Numbered from the stretch's first letter, positions 1-11,609 are shown. The stretch: DNA of 64,000 nucleotides from Sorex araneus (GCF_027595985.1 NC_073313.1:85852899-85916898); one strand, 5' to 3'. Notes: generated from the sequence alone by a model not told the origin. Made by a program: numbers and translations.

Positions 1-41
<41 letters not shown>

Positions 42-235
42 ACGCCTGCCATAGAAGCAGGCTGAAGGGGGCGTGAGGGATAATGGGAGGGAACCTGGGG
101 ACACTGGTTCTGGGAAATGTACACTGGTGAAGGGATGGGTGTTGGAACACTGTGTGACTGAAACCTAATCATGAACAGCTATCTATTTCACAGTGATTCA
201 ATAAAAAACAAAAATAAATAAAAAATTTAAAAATA
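1..235 (+). mobile_element. L1 3' UTR end, 5'-truncated by window edge
   Basis: An (AG)n run is followed by a purine-rich stretch, then the shrew-type L1 terminal block (GTACACTGGTGAAGGGATGG, then TGATTCAATAAAA) and an A-rich tail. The same block recurs at 7860, 31990, 54130 and 56990. The purine run is the L1 3' UTR polypurine tract. Confidence 0.8.
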
Positions 236-1309
236 AATACAATTCAAGGTTCCCCTTAATATGCCTTCTAATTTTTTTAATGTCAGCTATAATAAACTTG
301 AAATCAGGCTTCAGTTTCCATATCTATTCAAAATGGCTAAAACTTTTCAGGATGTCTTCTTATCTTAAATAAACCAAAACCTGCTAAACTTTTACACTTA
401 AGAAATAGCTTACTGGATCATTTAATGTTTTAAAGGAGTGAGAAGCAGATGTACAGAACCGTGGCTCAGAAGCAAGCCAGCAGTTTAAATCAAACTTGGC
501 ATTGTAGTTTACCATCTGGATTGAATTCTAAAGTTCAATAAATTGAGTAGGTCATCCAGAAAGGTTTCCCTTCAGAAGATAGCCAGGAAGCCAGCAAGTC
601 CACAAAACAACCGGCCTTGCTGTACAGGCCGTTTATTTCATTCAGGAGAAATATTCTAGAAGCTAAGAGGTATCTTAAAAGTAAACAAGGGAATCTGTCC
701 CTGCTGAGAGCTTACAGAAGGAAAAATGACAAAGCCCGGGAATCAGTCACATCAGCTGTCCCCCTCCCCCACCACACACCCAGGAGCATTTCCCCAGTGT
801 TTTTCGTTAACAATGGTCCTGAGGCTCAAAAAGGTGATTTCTTTTATTCCTACTTCTGAAGACTCTGCCTTCACAGTTACAATAGAGAAAAGTATTCTCA
901 ATACCCAAAGAAAGTGGACTGGGGTGGGGGTGGGGGAGAAGGATGTGTGAAAGGTTTGGAGACATTTTTGTTTGATTACTGGTCCTGGATTTCACTGGAG
1001 TATCTCTTAGGAAACTTTCCCCTCAATGCTCAGAAAGCATTAGACCTTTACAACAAAGATCTAATGGGATTTTAGATCATGGTTTTTTCCTGTTTGTAAA
1101 GCCTAGAGTGTTCTGAGTGATAATGTCCTTATTAGAGACAAGACTGATCTTAACATTAGCTTAACAGAGGCTCTAATTTTTAGTTCAAGAACCAGTTGTT
1201 TAATCTGTAAGTAGATTAGCTACATTACAAAGTACAGTCAATGATGCAACTTTCTTTTGCAGAGTATAGAGCTAAAATTGAAAATAGTTAAAATATGGTA
1301 CTGCCTAAT
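236..1309. other. No gene seen; probably intronic single-copy sequence
   Basis: Short open frames here show no domain or splice structure. A G-rich run lies at 921-938. If the gene ending at 11.6 kb extends upstream, this is intron. Confidence 0.5.
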
Positions 1310-1472
1310 GGCCAGAGAGATAGTACAATGGGCAAGGCCTTGCATTATGCTGACCCTGGTTCAATCCTTGGTATCTCAAGGTCCCCAGAGCCCACCAGAA
1401 GTGATCTCTGGAGTGCAGAGATAGGTATAAGCCCTGTACACTGCCACATATGGCCCCCAATAAATAAATGAA
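1310..1472 (+). mobile_element. tRNA-derived SINE, diverged
   Basis: It starts GGCCAGAGAGATAGTAC, has a B-box-like GGTTCAATCC and ends in an A-rich (AATA)n tail. Many substitutions relative to the young copies mark it as older. Confidence 0.8.
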
Positions 1473-1642
1473 TACTGTACTGCCTGGTATGAAATCCTGG
1501 CTCTAACACTTCCTAAGGGTGTTTGTCTTAGAAGCGTTTTACCTCTTTTATATCAGCCTCACTTTCTCGTAGAATGAGGATAAACTATACCTAATAATTC
1601 CTAGGATCTTATAAACAACAGATTTGATTCCAATTATCCAAG

Positions 1643-1890
1643 TCACATCACTTGTATCACTTGTCTTCCCATTGATCTTCAATTTGCTTGAGCAGGCGCC
1701 AGTAACTTCTCCATTTGTCCCTGTCACGTTCTAGTGTAGACCAATGATATCTGCTCACTCCAGGAACAGGAAGAGCCTCAAACCATTCATTCAAGGTTTT
1801 AACGAAGAAGTCTGACCATCTCATTGGTGGGCGGCCATGCAATCTTTTGACATCCCATGGAATCCATTCCATGGATTGCAAGTCACATAC
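1643..1890 (-). mobile_element. RTE-clade LINE, 3' end fragment
   Basis: Reverse-strand translation (WIPWDVKRLHGRPPMRWSDF, then RDRDKW) matches the C-terminus of the RTE ORF at 50.7-50.9 kb. The left edge holds TCACTTG repeats, which are the RTE tail rather than poly(A). This is a 5'-truncated copy inside the gene's probable intron. Confidence 0.85.
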
Positions 1891-1962
1891 AGAGTCAAAT
1901 ATATTTATATATAAATAAGTCTGGTTCTCTAGGTTAGTTATGTAGAGTCAAAAATGATAAGG

Positions 1963-2130
1963 ATGGACCGGAGAGATGGCACATGCTTTGCACGAAGGAG
2001 GCCTGGGTTCAATCCCTGGTACCACATAATCCCCAGAGCACTGCTGAGAATGACTGCAGATCACAAAGCCAAGCGTAACCCCAAGCACTGCAAGGTATGG
2101 CCCAGCCCCTCTCCTCAAAGAATGATGAAG
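1963..2130 (+). mobile_element. tRNA-derived SINE, diverged
   Basis: Recognisable GGACCGGAGAGATGGCAC start, GGGTTCAATCCCTGG B box and CCCCAGAGCACTGC body. The left part is slightly shortened relative to consensus. Confidence 0.75.
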
Positions 2131-2377
2131 GCAGGAAAAAAATGAAGTTGACTATCTAGTCTTTTCTGTGTTTTGAAGTCATATAAAGAAGCTTTGATAA
2201 CCTATTATGTTTTTATAAGCTAGTTCCCTAGCTCTCCACACACAACACACACATTCAGTCATCAGAATTGGTTGCTCTTGGTTGTATGGTACTGTATTAG
2301 GCTTGCCTGTGTGTGATGGTAACCAAGTCTATTAACGACTAAGGTATACTAACTCAGAAAGCATATTATTCCCACAG

Positions 2378-2486
2378 GAAAGCAATGCTTCTAGACTGTG
2401 TACATCCAACCAGGATAGTGACTACCCTCTTGAGAAGAACATGAACAGCAGTCCTATCAAATCTGAACGGGAAGCACTGCTAGTGG
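2378..2486 (+). CDS. Internal coding exon of unidentified gene (antepenultimate)
   Basis: A 109-bp open segment flanked by a CCCACAG acceptor and a G|GTAAGG donor. In phase 0 it reads ESNASRLCTSNQ, then NMNSSPIKSEREALLV, a Ser/Asn-rich linker-like stretch. It ends in phase 1. Its last G plus the first two bases of the segment at 5948 form a Gly codon, giving ALLVGIISTF across the junction. Phase continuity with two downstream segments supports one gene; the rest lies upstream of the window. I do not recognise the protein and claim no function. The 3.5-kb intron that follows holds SINEs and MIRs. Confidence 0.72.
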
Positions 2487-2828
2487 GTAAGGAAACTAAA
2501 TACATACACAAAATGTATAGAGACTTGCTTCTTAAACTATGGGTCATGTAAATGAATTTCCATGCCCAGATGGGGTTATGTAAATAAATTCAAAAAATCT
2601 TTAAAATGTGTTTCAGGAAACATTTTTTTTTAATTTATTATCAGTAAATGTTGTACTTGTATGCCTATTTTATACATCTGTATACCCTAGGTCTCATAAA
2701 AGTTCTCAGGTGAAAGGGTAGCAAGTGGGAAATATGTAAGATGCCCTGGTATAGAGAACAGTGTAGAAGGGAAAGGCACACCTGTTAGAAATAAGCACTT
2801 ACTAAGCATTTCTGAAGCATGTCAGTGC

Positions 2829-2895
2829 GGGAGTAATTCCTGAGTACAGAGCCAAGAGTAACACATGAGCATTGCCAGGCATGCCCCTCCCCAAT
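2829..2895 (+). mobile_element. SINE 3' half fragment
   Basis: Only the distal body remains (GGAGTAATTCCTGAGTACAG, then GCATTGCCAGG), followed by an A-rich tail. Confidence 0.65.
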
Positions 2896-3179
2896 ATTTT
2901 TCCTATAAATAAATAAAAGATAGAATCTCTATACAAGGAAAACAGCCTTCTCACTTCTGCTCCATGGTCAGTGCAGAACCTGTTGGGCAGAGAACTTTTC
3001 CCAAAGACCCTCCAGAGAAGGGTGGTCCTCTTGAATCTCTTCCAAGTTACCCTGTTACAGTATGTAGTTGTTGGATACTGGTGAGCTCTGATGAGATCAA
3101 TGCCAGAGTTGTTTTCATTCTACAAAAATCGATTTAAAGATGCAGATGGCTATTTTGACTAGCTAACAGACGCCAGCCC

Positions 3180-3345
3180 TTATGACTTAACCTCACCATT
3201 TCTATCCTGATCTTTAATTCCTCCATCTGCAAAATGGGCATAGTACCTACCTTTAAATGGGTAGCTGTGAGTATTAAATACAACAGTTCATTGAAAACAC
3301 TGAGTACGGTGTCAGTCCCAAGTAAGCCCTCAGTGGATGGGATAT
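3180..3345 (+). repeat. MIR element, ancient
   Basis: Carries the MIR signature of TTAACCTCACC, then TCATCTGCAAAATGGG-like sequence, TAGTACCTACCT and a CAGTAAGCC-type end. Old tRNA-derived SINE shared by all mammals. Confidence 0.75.
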
Positions 3346-4154
3346 GTTTTACACATAAGCACTCCAGGCAAAGTCTTGTTGACTTTATATTGCTATTGAC
3401 TAACACAGGTGCATTGACATCCTAAAACATTTAACATTTAGAAGGGACAGTCTTTGGCCTCAGCAGGTAATTCCAGCTGCCGAGGGGGGAGGGGCGCTGA
3501 GCGATGCAGTAACACCACCACAGTCTCAGAAATCTTACACAATGATAGGCTTCTGTGTATTTCTTGAGCTCAGTCTTCCTTTGATAATGAGTATTGTATG
3601 CGGATTTAACACTTTGATATGTTAATAAATATGCACTGGGGAATCTGCCATTGAGTCTTCAAGAAAAGTGACAATTTATTTCAGTTTTCCAACTAAAAGT
3701 CCTTTAACAAATTGGCATAGCAACAGGGAGACCTGTCAGAAAAGAGATGAATGTAGGAAGAAGCCTCTGTAAGTGGATGGCCATTAAAAAAATTCTTAAA
3801 ATAGTTGTTTCTTTGTTTCATTTTTTTTCAAAAAGAATATGGACATCTTGGTGATGATGGCAAATGGTAACATTGTAGCCCTAAGACATAAAAGCTTTTA
3901 CATTTGTAACCAGTGTTATCTCAATTATTTTTTTTTTAATTTTGGGCCGACCAGGAGGAAGGAAAATGCACTTTTAATTGGTTCTTTGGGTGTGAACCCA
4001 TAAAATTGACTTAGTATTTTGAAACCTTTGGAGTTTTTTTCTTGGCATTTGATGGCCTTTCCTGACTGTAACACGTGGAATTCCTTTGACTATGTACTCC
4101 CATCTTCAGATTTGCAGTTTCTCAGCTTGAATTAGTATTTAGAGATTCAGTTTA

Positions 4155-4322
4155 GGAGCCAGAGATATAGTACAGTGGGTAGGGTACTTGACTTGCACTC
4201 AGCTGATTCAGTCCCCAGCGTTCCATGTGGTCCCATGAGCATGCCAGGAATGATCCCTGAACACAGAATTAAGCATAAGCCTTGAGCACCACTGGGTGTG
4301 ACCCAAAACCCTAAAGAAAAAA
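4155..4322 (+). mobile_element. tRNA-derived SINE
   Basis: GGAGCCAGAGATATAGTAC start, tRNA-like head, TGTGGTCCCATGAGCA body and GGTGTGACCCAAAA end with A tail. Confidence 0.85.
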
Positions 4323-4589
4323 GAAACTCAGTTTACTTAGTCATAAGAATAAAATCATTTTCGATAGAAGAAGTCTTTGGAATATTGGTGGAGGGAAGCA
4401 GGAAGAAGGAGGGAAATGTTGCAAACCCCAGTACCCCAATAAAAATGGGGGAAAGAAAAAGAACAAAATCATGTTATTAGTAATAGCATCCACTTTGAAC
4501 ATAGTTGCAACCTGGATCCCACAATCTTGCCTCTAAAATTTGGAAGATTTTCACAAATAACTATATTAAACTTGAAGACACAGTGGTGT

Positions 4590-4763
4590 TTTAGGTTTTA
4601 TTTATGGTCACAGCCAGCAGTGCTCAGCACTTACTCCTGGTTCTGTGCTTAGGGATCACTCCTGGTGGGTCTCAGGGACTATATGGGTGCCAGGCATCCA
4701 CCCCAGTCAGCTGCATGCAAGACAAGCACCCGACCCGCTGTACTGTGGCTCCAGCCCTCGAAG
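4590..4763 (-). mobile_element. Older SINE, minus strand
   Basis: On the plus strand it reads TTTATTTATGGTCACAGCC, then TCACTCCTGG, GCATGCAAGACAAGCACC and CTGTGGCTCCAGCCC. This is the reverse complement of a SINE head and body. It belongs to a more diverged class also seen at 10938, 22160, 34908, 57376, 58660 and 62630. Confidence 0.75.
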
Positions 4764-5437
4764 AAACAATTTAAATCTGTGCTATTCTTTGTCAGCTCTT
4801 AAAGGGATAAATAAGTTGTAGTTTATAAACGAAATCGAATTTAGCTTTTATTTCCTGGCAGTTTTCAGCAAACTCAATTCTGTGTCTATTTGTTGTACCT
4901 AAGATCTTACAAAAGAGGGTGAATTCAAAAAAAATGTAAAGAATGAAATAGCAGACTTTTGAACAAATTATTTTCTACCTATTGCCAGAGAAAGAAGCTT
5001 TAGAACGATTAACCTGTGGCCAGAACAATAAAGGCAGTGTGTAGAGCTGCCAATCATCCCAGAGTTATACTGAGCTGCAATCTTGTGCATTCCTAGAACC
5101 TATAAACTGCCCGAAGAAAACCCATTACTTGAAGAGATTCAGAGCTCTGAGCACAAACAGAGTGCTAGTGATCTCTTGTATGAATGAAATGTTTGGCTTT
5201 TCTTTGCAGAACTATTATTCACAGAATAAAACACAAATGCAATCAACAGATTCTCTTGTGAGAGGCATAAGATTAATCAGGCAAAGTACAAAATTGGTAA
5301 TTTTTACTATAATAGCATGACAGTTTTAGTAAAAAGAGACTAAGGTTCAATTTGAAGATCATGCAAAGGAACTGCAAACCCCCCAAAATACAAATTCATT
5401 GTAAGATTCTGAATTCATTTTGAAATGTAAAATTCAG

Positions 5438-5596
5438 GGGCCAGAGAGATAATACGGCAGATAGGGCATTTGCCTTGCATGTGGGTGCCCTAGGTTTGAT
5501 CCCTGACCCCAATTATGGTCCCCTGAATCTTACCAGGAGTGATCTCTGAGCACAAAGCTAGGAATAAGTGCTGACTCAGATGTGAGCCCAAAATCA
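5438..5596 (+). mobile_element. tRNA-derived SINE
   Basis: GGGGCCAGAGAGATAATAC start, TTTGCCTTGCA in the head and ACCAGGAGTGATCTCTGAGC in the body; moderately diverged. Confidence 0.83.
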
Positions 5597-5694
5597 GGTA
5601 AACTGTAGAACTCAAATGATCTTTAGCCACAATAAATGATAGAAATATTTCCCCAAATGCCAGTTTTTTCTAGATGACAAAGTATAGTGAGATG

Positions 5695-5865
5695 CAATAT
5701 GTACAGTGGTTAGAAGTCATTATCTTGGATCAAATACCAACTTAAATATTCTGTGTCCTAGTATACTCATCTGGAAATGGAGTGGTGACCTCATAGGGCT
5801 CTCATAAATGCTTAGGAGTAAAACAGATGCAAAGGTAGGACAGTACCCAGTATGATGTATTTAAG
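5695..5865 (+). repeat. MIR element, ancient
   Basis: MIR order is preserved but diverged: ACAGTGGTTAGAAGTC, then CTCATCTGGAAATGG, CTCATAGGGCT and an AGTACCCAG-type end. It lies just upstream of the 5948 exon. Confidence 0.6.
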
Positions 5866-5947
5866 TTAGCTTTTGTTGTACCCTTATCACGTGACCACTC
5901 AAGGAACACAATACTCAAGTGTAACCTCCACGGTGTTGTCTCCATAG

Positions 5948-6034
5948 GAATTATCTCCACTTTTCTTCATGTACATCCAATTTGGAGCAAGCATTGAATA
6001 CATCTGTTCCTACTTGAACCGTCTAGATAATAAG
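5948..6034 (+). CDS. Penultimate coding exon, carrying a +1 base frameshift
   Basis: An 87-bp segment with a CTCCATAG acceptor and an AAG|GTAAGT donor. From the upstream exon (phase 1) it reads GIISTFLHVHP, then meets TGA within a few codons. The other frame is open from here to the donor, FGASIEYICSYLNRLDNK, and joins in phase with the terminal exon. The switch lies in CATCCAATTTGG at about 5979-5983. Dropping one A gives CAT CCA TTT GGA and an 86-bp exon whose phases fit both neighbours. So the gene looks conserved and correctly spliced, and the extra base is either an assembly error or a recent disabling change. Protein identity is unknown. Confidence 0.75.
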
Positions 6035-6249
6035 GTAAGTGAGAGCTTGTAACTGGCACACAAGAGAATATAGGGTTCTTTGTGAACAGGTAACGTTACT
6101 CTCCTCAGATGTAAATAGGCCATATTTTATCACTTTAAGGATAATTCCCCTCAGTATTAGCTCACTGTGAATGGAAGCTTCTCTCTTGCATGAAGAGTAA
6201 CCACCTATTTTATGGAACTAAGAGGCTTTCAGGGATTTACGAGTTCAGT

Positions 6250-6422
6250 GCTGGGACCGCAGCAATAGTACAGCAGGTAGGGTGTTTGCCTTGCAGGTGA
6301 CTGACCCAGCTTTGATCCCCGGCACCCCTTACGGTCCCTTGAGCATTTCAGGAATGAGCCCTGAGTTCACAGCCAAGAGTAAATCCTAAGCACCACCAGG
6401 TGTGGCCCAAAATCAAAAGAAA
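6250..6422 (+). mobile_element. tRNA-derived SINE
   Basis: GGGACCGCAGCAATAGTAC start, TTTGATCCCCGG B-box region, CCAGGTGTGGCCCAAAA end and A-rich tail. Confidence 0.83.
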
Positions 6423-6710
6423 ATGAAGAGTACAGTACTGATGCCAGGAGATAATCCAGCAGTTAGGGTACAGGTTTAATCACGCACCTAACATGGATTT
6501 TATTCCCACTAGTACATATTTCCTGAAAATTTCTAGATGCAGGCCTGCAGGCACAGGAGCACCACCAGCAAAACACCTGAGTATCCCTGACACCATTGTA
6601 TCCTCAGGCCCTGGGGCTGACTAATAGTCACATTGGCCAACCATCACCAGTTTGGTCCCCAGACCTCCTGAGCACCACTTAGGAGGCCCTGCAAAAAATA
6701 ATTCAGTGGT

Positions 6711-6884
6711 GGGCTGGAGTGATAGCACAGCGGGTAGGGTATTTGCCTTGCACGCGGCTGACCCAGGTTCGATTCCCAGCATCCCATATGGTCCCCTGAG
6801 CACCACCAGGAGTAATTCCTGAGTCCATGAACCAGGAGTAACCCGGTGCATCGCTGGGTGTGACCCAAAAGAAAAAAATAATAA
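6711..6884 (+). mobile_element. Young tRNA-derived SINE with TSD
   Basis: Near-consensus copy: GGGCTGGAGTGATAGCAC, GGTTCGATTCCC, CCCATATGGTCCCCTGAGCA. Flanked by an imperfect duplication, AATAATTCAGTG before and AATAATTCAATG after. A more degraded SINE-like stretch (about 6430-6700) lies just upstream. Confidence 0.9.
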
Positions 6885-7024
6885 TAATTCAATGCTAAAA
6901 TCAGGGAAGTTCCAGGCAAACTTGAATGCATTGACCACCTACTTCTCAAGATATATCTGAGAATAATTTTCCTCCTGTCTCTAAATGTACATAGAAGTTG
7001 AGGATCAAGATTTCTTACCCATCA

Positions 7025-7208
7025 AACTTGCACCCTAGTTCTTTTGCCACTGACAAATATTCATTTTCAAAATTGGAAGTCTTGTTTTTAATATCCTGCA
7101 AATGAGTGGAATCATCGTATGTTTGTCCCTCTCCCTCTAACTGATTTCACTCAGCATAGTACTCTCCAAGTCCATCCATTTATAAGCAACTTTCATTTTT
7201 CCTAACAG
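7025..7208 (-). mobile_element. L1 ORF2 end / early 3' UTR, inverted segment
   Basis: The reverse strand carries L1 ORF2-tail sequence. The plus strand shows TGATTTCACTCAGCATAG and CATCCATTTATAAGCA, as in other antisense L1 copies here. It abuts a plus-strand L1 3' UTR at about 7208 and is best read as the inverted 5' part of that insertion. Confidence 0.75.
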
Positions 7209-7986
<778 letters not shown>

Positions 7987-8088
7987 AGGGGATGGGAATT
8001 GGAATTCTTATTCCAACCATCTGCCCCACCATCACTACCATTCTCTGTGATGGAACAATCATGGAAGGGGCAAAACAAGATGGAACAG

Positions 8089-8259
8089 GGGCTGGAGTGA
8101 TAGCACAGCAGGTAGGTTGTTTGCCTTGCACGTGGCCGACCAGGGTTCAATTTCCAGCATCCCATATGGTCCCTCGGGCACCACCAGGAGCAATTCCTGA
8201 GTGCATGAGCCAGGAGTAACCCCTGTGCATCGCCAGGTGTGACCCCAAAAGAAAAAAAC
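8089..8259 (+). mobile_element. Young tRNA-derived SINE with 13-bp TSD
   Basis: Near-consensus copy bounded by perfect CAAGATGGAACAG repeats at 8076-8088 and 8260-8272. The A-rich end and long TSD fit L1-driven insertion. Confidence 0.93.
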
Positions 8260-8337
8260 CAAGATGGAACAGTAAGTCTATAATATCAACTAAATAATGT
8301 CCATGGGCTGTTCTCTCTCTTTTTAATTCTCTTTTTT

Positions 8338-8815
8338 TAATGAATCACCATGAGATACACAGTTATAAAGTTGTTCACAGTCAGGTTTCAGTCATATAAC
8401 ATTCCAGCACCCATTCCTCCACCAGTGCACATTTCTCACCACCATTTTCCTCAGTTTCCCTCCCAACCATCCCCAGCCTGTCTCTATGGCAGGCATTTCT
8501 ATTTCTCTCTGTCTCTCTCGCTCTGCGATACATACTGAGAGGTTATCATGTTTGTTCCTTTACCTATTTTCAGCACATAGTTCTTACCCAGAGTGATCAT
8601 TCCCGACTATCTTCATCATAGTGGTCTCTTCTCTATCCCACCTGCCATCTCCCCCAGCGCCTGAGTCAGGCTTGCGATCGTGAAAGTCTTCCTGGCCCTT
8701 GTTTCTACTGTTCTTGGGTACTAGTCTCATATTATGGGTTTGTTTTATATCCCACAAATGAGTGCAGTCATTCTATGCCATGGCTGCTCTTGTGTGCTAC
8801 TTCCGTCACCAATGC
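8338..8815 (-). mobile_element. L1 3' UTR, minus strand
   Basis: The plus strand begins with a T-rich run and TGAATCACCATGAGATACAC, followed by CACCAGTGCACATTTCTCAC, a C-rich stretch, TCTCTCTGTCTCTCTC and ACAAATGAGTGCAGTCAT. This is the reverse complement of the L1 3' UTR, 5'-truncated near the end of ORF2. Confidence 0.88.
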
Positions 8816-10249
8816 TTTCTTGTCAGAGAGCTCAGAAAGTGTCAGGAGCAGACATAAGAGGAATCAGTGCTAGTTCCCTAGAAAGTCAAAGTGACAGAGA
8901 TGCTGCATAAGGGCAGAAGAGAACTCTTGACCCCTGGGAGCAAATTATCCCATGTAGATTATTTTCAGAAGCAGCATCCAGTGAAACCTAGACATGGATT
9001 GTTTTCACTGCTTTACAAGATCTGAGCCTTTTGAGATGTGCCATTAGAATAAAGTATCTTGACAGTTGGATGTCCAAAACATTAAGCCAATTAAGCATAT
9101 GTCCTCTTAACAAAGACTTTGGCCCATTTGGGAATCCAGCTGTGGTGATACATCCTCCTCATGGCATTTGTTTTAGTTCTAGCTAGCACTGTCCCTCATT
9201 TATCTCTCTGGGAAGTGAAGCTATTCCGGAATTAATTAGCCCATTTGGCAGTGAAAGGAGAAATGGAATGTGAGCTCCAGGACCACGTAGCCAGTTGAAA
9301 TGGTATGAAATTGTGCTATATGTCAGTAAAACGATCTAGTATAGTTTTAAAGTGCAAGGAACAGTGCACTTATATTATTTTCAAAATGTACACAATATAG
9401 AAATATAGTGAAAGGAAATAAGAAAGGTACCCACAATCCCGCCCCTCAGGGAAAAACCACTGTTAATAGTTTGGCATATCTTATTTCAGACCCTTTTCTA
9501 CACATAGGCTGTACCTATATTGTATGTATATATCCATAAACATAATATAGTTGATCATTGAAATGGGGATCCAACGCCATATGGTACTCTGCAATGGACT
9601 CCTTTCCCATATCTTGGCACAGACCACTCCCAGTACTGGGAAGAAGGTGTCCCCTCACTCCCTAGCCTAGACCCAGTTCTTCTGAGCAGCTTCCTATCAA
9701 AGTGGTACCAAGACTTTTAACAGGGAACCTGCGCTATCCTCAACAGAACTAAGTGGAGGGCCAGGGGGTAGTGTATATCTTAAATTTCAGGAATATTCTT
9801 TGTGCAAAAACCCTAGAGTTTCTTTAAAGATTCCTTGGGCACTTCTGCTTAGTCCCAGTCAGGAAGGTATTAATAGCAGCATTCATAACCTCAAAGGGCC
9901 CACATATTTATATTTGTCTTTGTCTTGTGGGTGAATATAAGAGAAAGAGGGAGAGATAGAGAAAGGTAGGGAGAGGAGACAAAGCATAGAAGCAGGAGCA
10001 CAGAGCACTCCCTGTTCACACCTTTTTCCTTTGTGAACTAATGAATATATGAAGAATTCTGCTCTGATGGTAGCCAGGCCTGCCTCCCTCCGCTCCCAAA
10101 AGGCTTTGCAACTTCAGTGGGCTCACACTTAGCATCATCAGCACTGATCAGCCGTCAGTCAGCTGGCTACAAACCCGGCTCTCTCCACATGACTCCGAGC
10201 AGCCCTTACCAATAGAAATCTCAGTGTCAATCATTTCCCCAAAAATGTC
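8816..10249. other. No gene seen; intron with faint old repeats
   Basis: Intron between the 5948 and 11478 exons. About 9340-9600 resembles an old L1 3' region but is too degraded to assign. A purine-rich run lies at 9940-9980. Confidence 0.5.
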
Positions 10250-10520
10250 TTGTTAAATGAAAGAAACAAGTCACAAAGGACTACACAGTATATGATTACA
10301 CATATATGAAGTTTTCAGAAAATGGGAAACCACCATGGAAAACTCTGAGTTGGGGATGGAAGTATTGACTACAGAGAGGCACAAAGGAATTTGTCAGTGG
10401 CAATGGAATGTTGTCAAATTAAGTTGCAGTTGCTGTTGCACGATGGTACAGATTTACTAAAGTTCATGGGATTGTACCTGTAAAATCGGTGGATTTATTA
10501 TATGTAAATTATACCTAAAA
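10250..10520 (+). mobile_element. Ancient L1 (L1M-type) 3' end
   Basis: Ends with TATGTAAATTATACCTAAAA, the typical close of old mammalian L1 3' UTRs, preceded by the L1M-like TGGGATTGTACCTGTAAAAT region. Strongly diverged. Confidence 0.6.
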
Positions 10521-10770
10521 GGGACGGGGTGGTAGCACAGCAGGTAGGGCATTTGCCTTGCACCCAGACGACCCAGGATCTATTCCTCCTCCCTTCTCGG
10601 AGAGCCCGGCAAGGTACCAAGAGTATCCCACCTGCACGGCAGAGCCTGGCAAGCTACCCGTGGCGTATTCGACCTGCCAAAAACAGTAATAACAAGTCTC
10701 ACAATGGAGATGTTACTGGTGCCCGCTCCAGAAAATCGATGAACAACAATATGGCAGTGCTACAGTGCAT
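10521..10770 (+). mobile_element. SINE with RTE-type 3' tail
   Basis: The tRNA head (GTAGCACAGCAGGTAGGGC) joins a body with two copies of GCCTGGCAAG/GCCCGGCAAGG. It then has TATTCGACCTGCCAAAAACA and the RTE terminus GTTACTGGTGCCCGCTC. It ends in (CAGTGCTA)n, not poly(A). Confidence 0.9.
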
Positions 10771-10937
10771 ACGTAAAAGAAGACATTATAAATATACATA
10801 AGAAAGTTTAGTGAACTCTGGTTGATGGTCACAGCAGAAGATGGTCACAATTGAGGAAGGTCACAATTGAGGTCGACACATAACGAGAGAAGGGTGAGGA
10901 AATCAACCTCACCTCACAAGCGTATATGCTGCCATTC

Positions 10938-11108
10938 TATTTGGGGGTGGGGAGGGCCACCCCCAGTGTTGCTCAGGGGTTCTTTATGGCTCTGGGCTCA
11001 GGGAGCACCCCTGTTGGTGCTCAGAGACCCTAGATGATGCTAATGGCTGGAGATCCAGCCAGGGTCATTCACATAGAAGGCCTTAATCCCTGTACTATCA
11101 CTCCATCC
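10938..11108 (-). mobile_element. Older SINE, minus strand
   Basis: Plus strand reads CCCCCAGTGTTGCTCAGGGG, then GGCTCTGGGCTCAGGGAGCA and TGTACTATCACTCCATCCC, the reverse complement of an old SINE. Confidence 0.7.
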
Positions 11109-11128
11109 CCGCATTAATATTCTAAAAT

Positions 11129-11392
11129 CACTGTATCATTGTCATCCCGTTGCTCATTGATTTGCTTGAGCGGGCACCAGTAATGTCTCCATTGTGAGAC
11201 TTGTTGTTATTGGTTTTGGCATATCGAATACACCACGGGTAGCTTGCCAGGCTCTGCCGTGTGGGTGGGATACCCTCAGTAGCTGGAATACCCTCAGTAG
11301 CTTGCCAGGCTCTCCGAGAGGGGCTGAGGAATCGAACCCAGGTCGGCCACATGCAAGGCAAATACCCTACCCGCTGTGCTATCGCTCCAGCC
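11129..11392 (-). mobile_element. SINE with RTE-type tail, minus strand
   Basis: Reverse complement of the head-body-RTE-tail class. Flanked by near-identical AATATTCTAAAAT/AACATTCTAAAAT repeats (about 11116-11128 and 11394-11406). It has a private short tandem duplication of ATACCCTCAGTAGC inside the body. It sits about 85 bp upstream of the terminal exon acceptor. Confidence 0.92.
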
Positions 11393-11477
11393 CAACATTC
11401 TAAAATGGGCAAGGAAAAAAAGAACCAGACTAGGAAGGCGGAATAGGTTTTAAATGACAGTGCCCTCTCTCCCACAG

Positions 11478-11609
11478 ATCTGCACCAGCGACGTGGAAAG
11501 TCTCATGGGCAGGCTCCAGCATACCTTCAAACAAGAAATGACTGGAGTCGGAGCCAGTTTGGAAAAGAGATGGAAGTTCTGTGGCTTCGAGGGCTTGAAA
11601 CTGACCTGA
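11478..11609 (+). CDS. Terminal coding exon of unidentified gene
   Basis: The acceptor CTCTCTCCCACAG is followed by 43 codons and TGA at 11607-11609. It starts in phase 0, matching the end of the 5948 segment. Key residues run ICTSDVESLMGRLQHTFKQE, then GVGASLEKRWKFCGFEGLKL and a final Thr. Together with the preceding exon it gives a compact C-terminal region of about 70 residues with a hydrophobic/basic pattern. That suggests a small folded domain, unlike the polar stretch in the first exon. I do not recognise the family well enough to name it. The frame is open, with no internal stop and a plausible 3' UTR behind it. Confidence 0.85.
   Translation: MCTSDVESLMGRLQHTFKQEMTGVGASLEKRWKFCGFEGLKLT

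Noticed and set aside
5210..5296. Possible extra exon between TTTCTTTGCAG and GGTAATT
   Set aside because: Joined to the upstream phase-1 donor it hits TAA within a few codons, and inserting it would break the good phase match between 2486 and 5948.
6621..6949. Frames with recurring GHTQRC..GLLLVH-type peptides at many places
   Set aside because: These are antisense SINE translations; the same peptide appears at every copy.
10521..11392. Repeated short units near each other, CRISPR-like at first sight
   Set aside because: They are two SINEs in opposite orientation with internal duplicated bodies; a mammalian genome with no spacers or cas genes.
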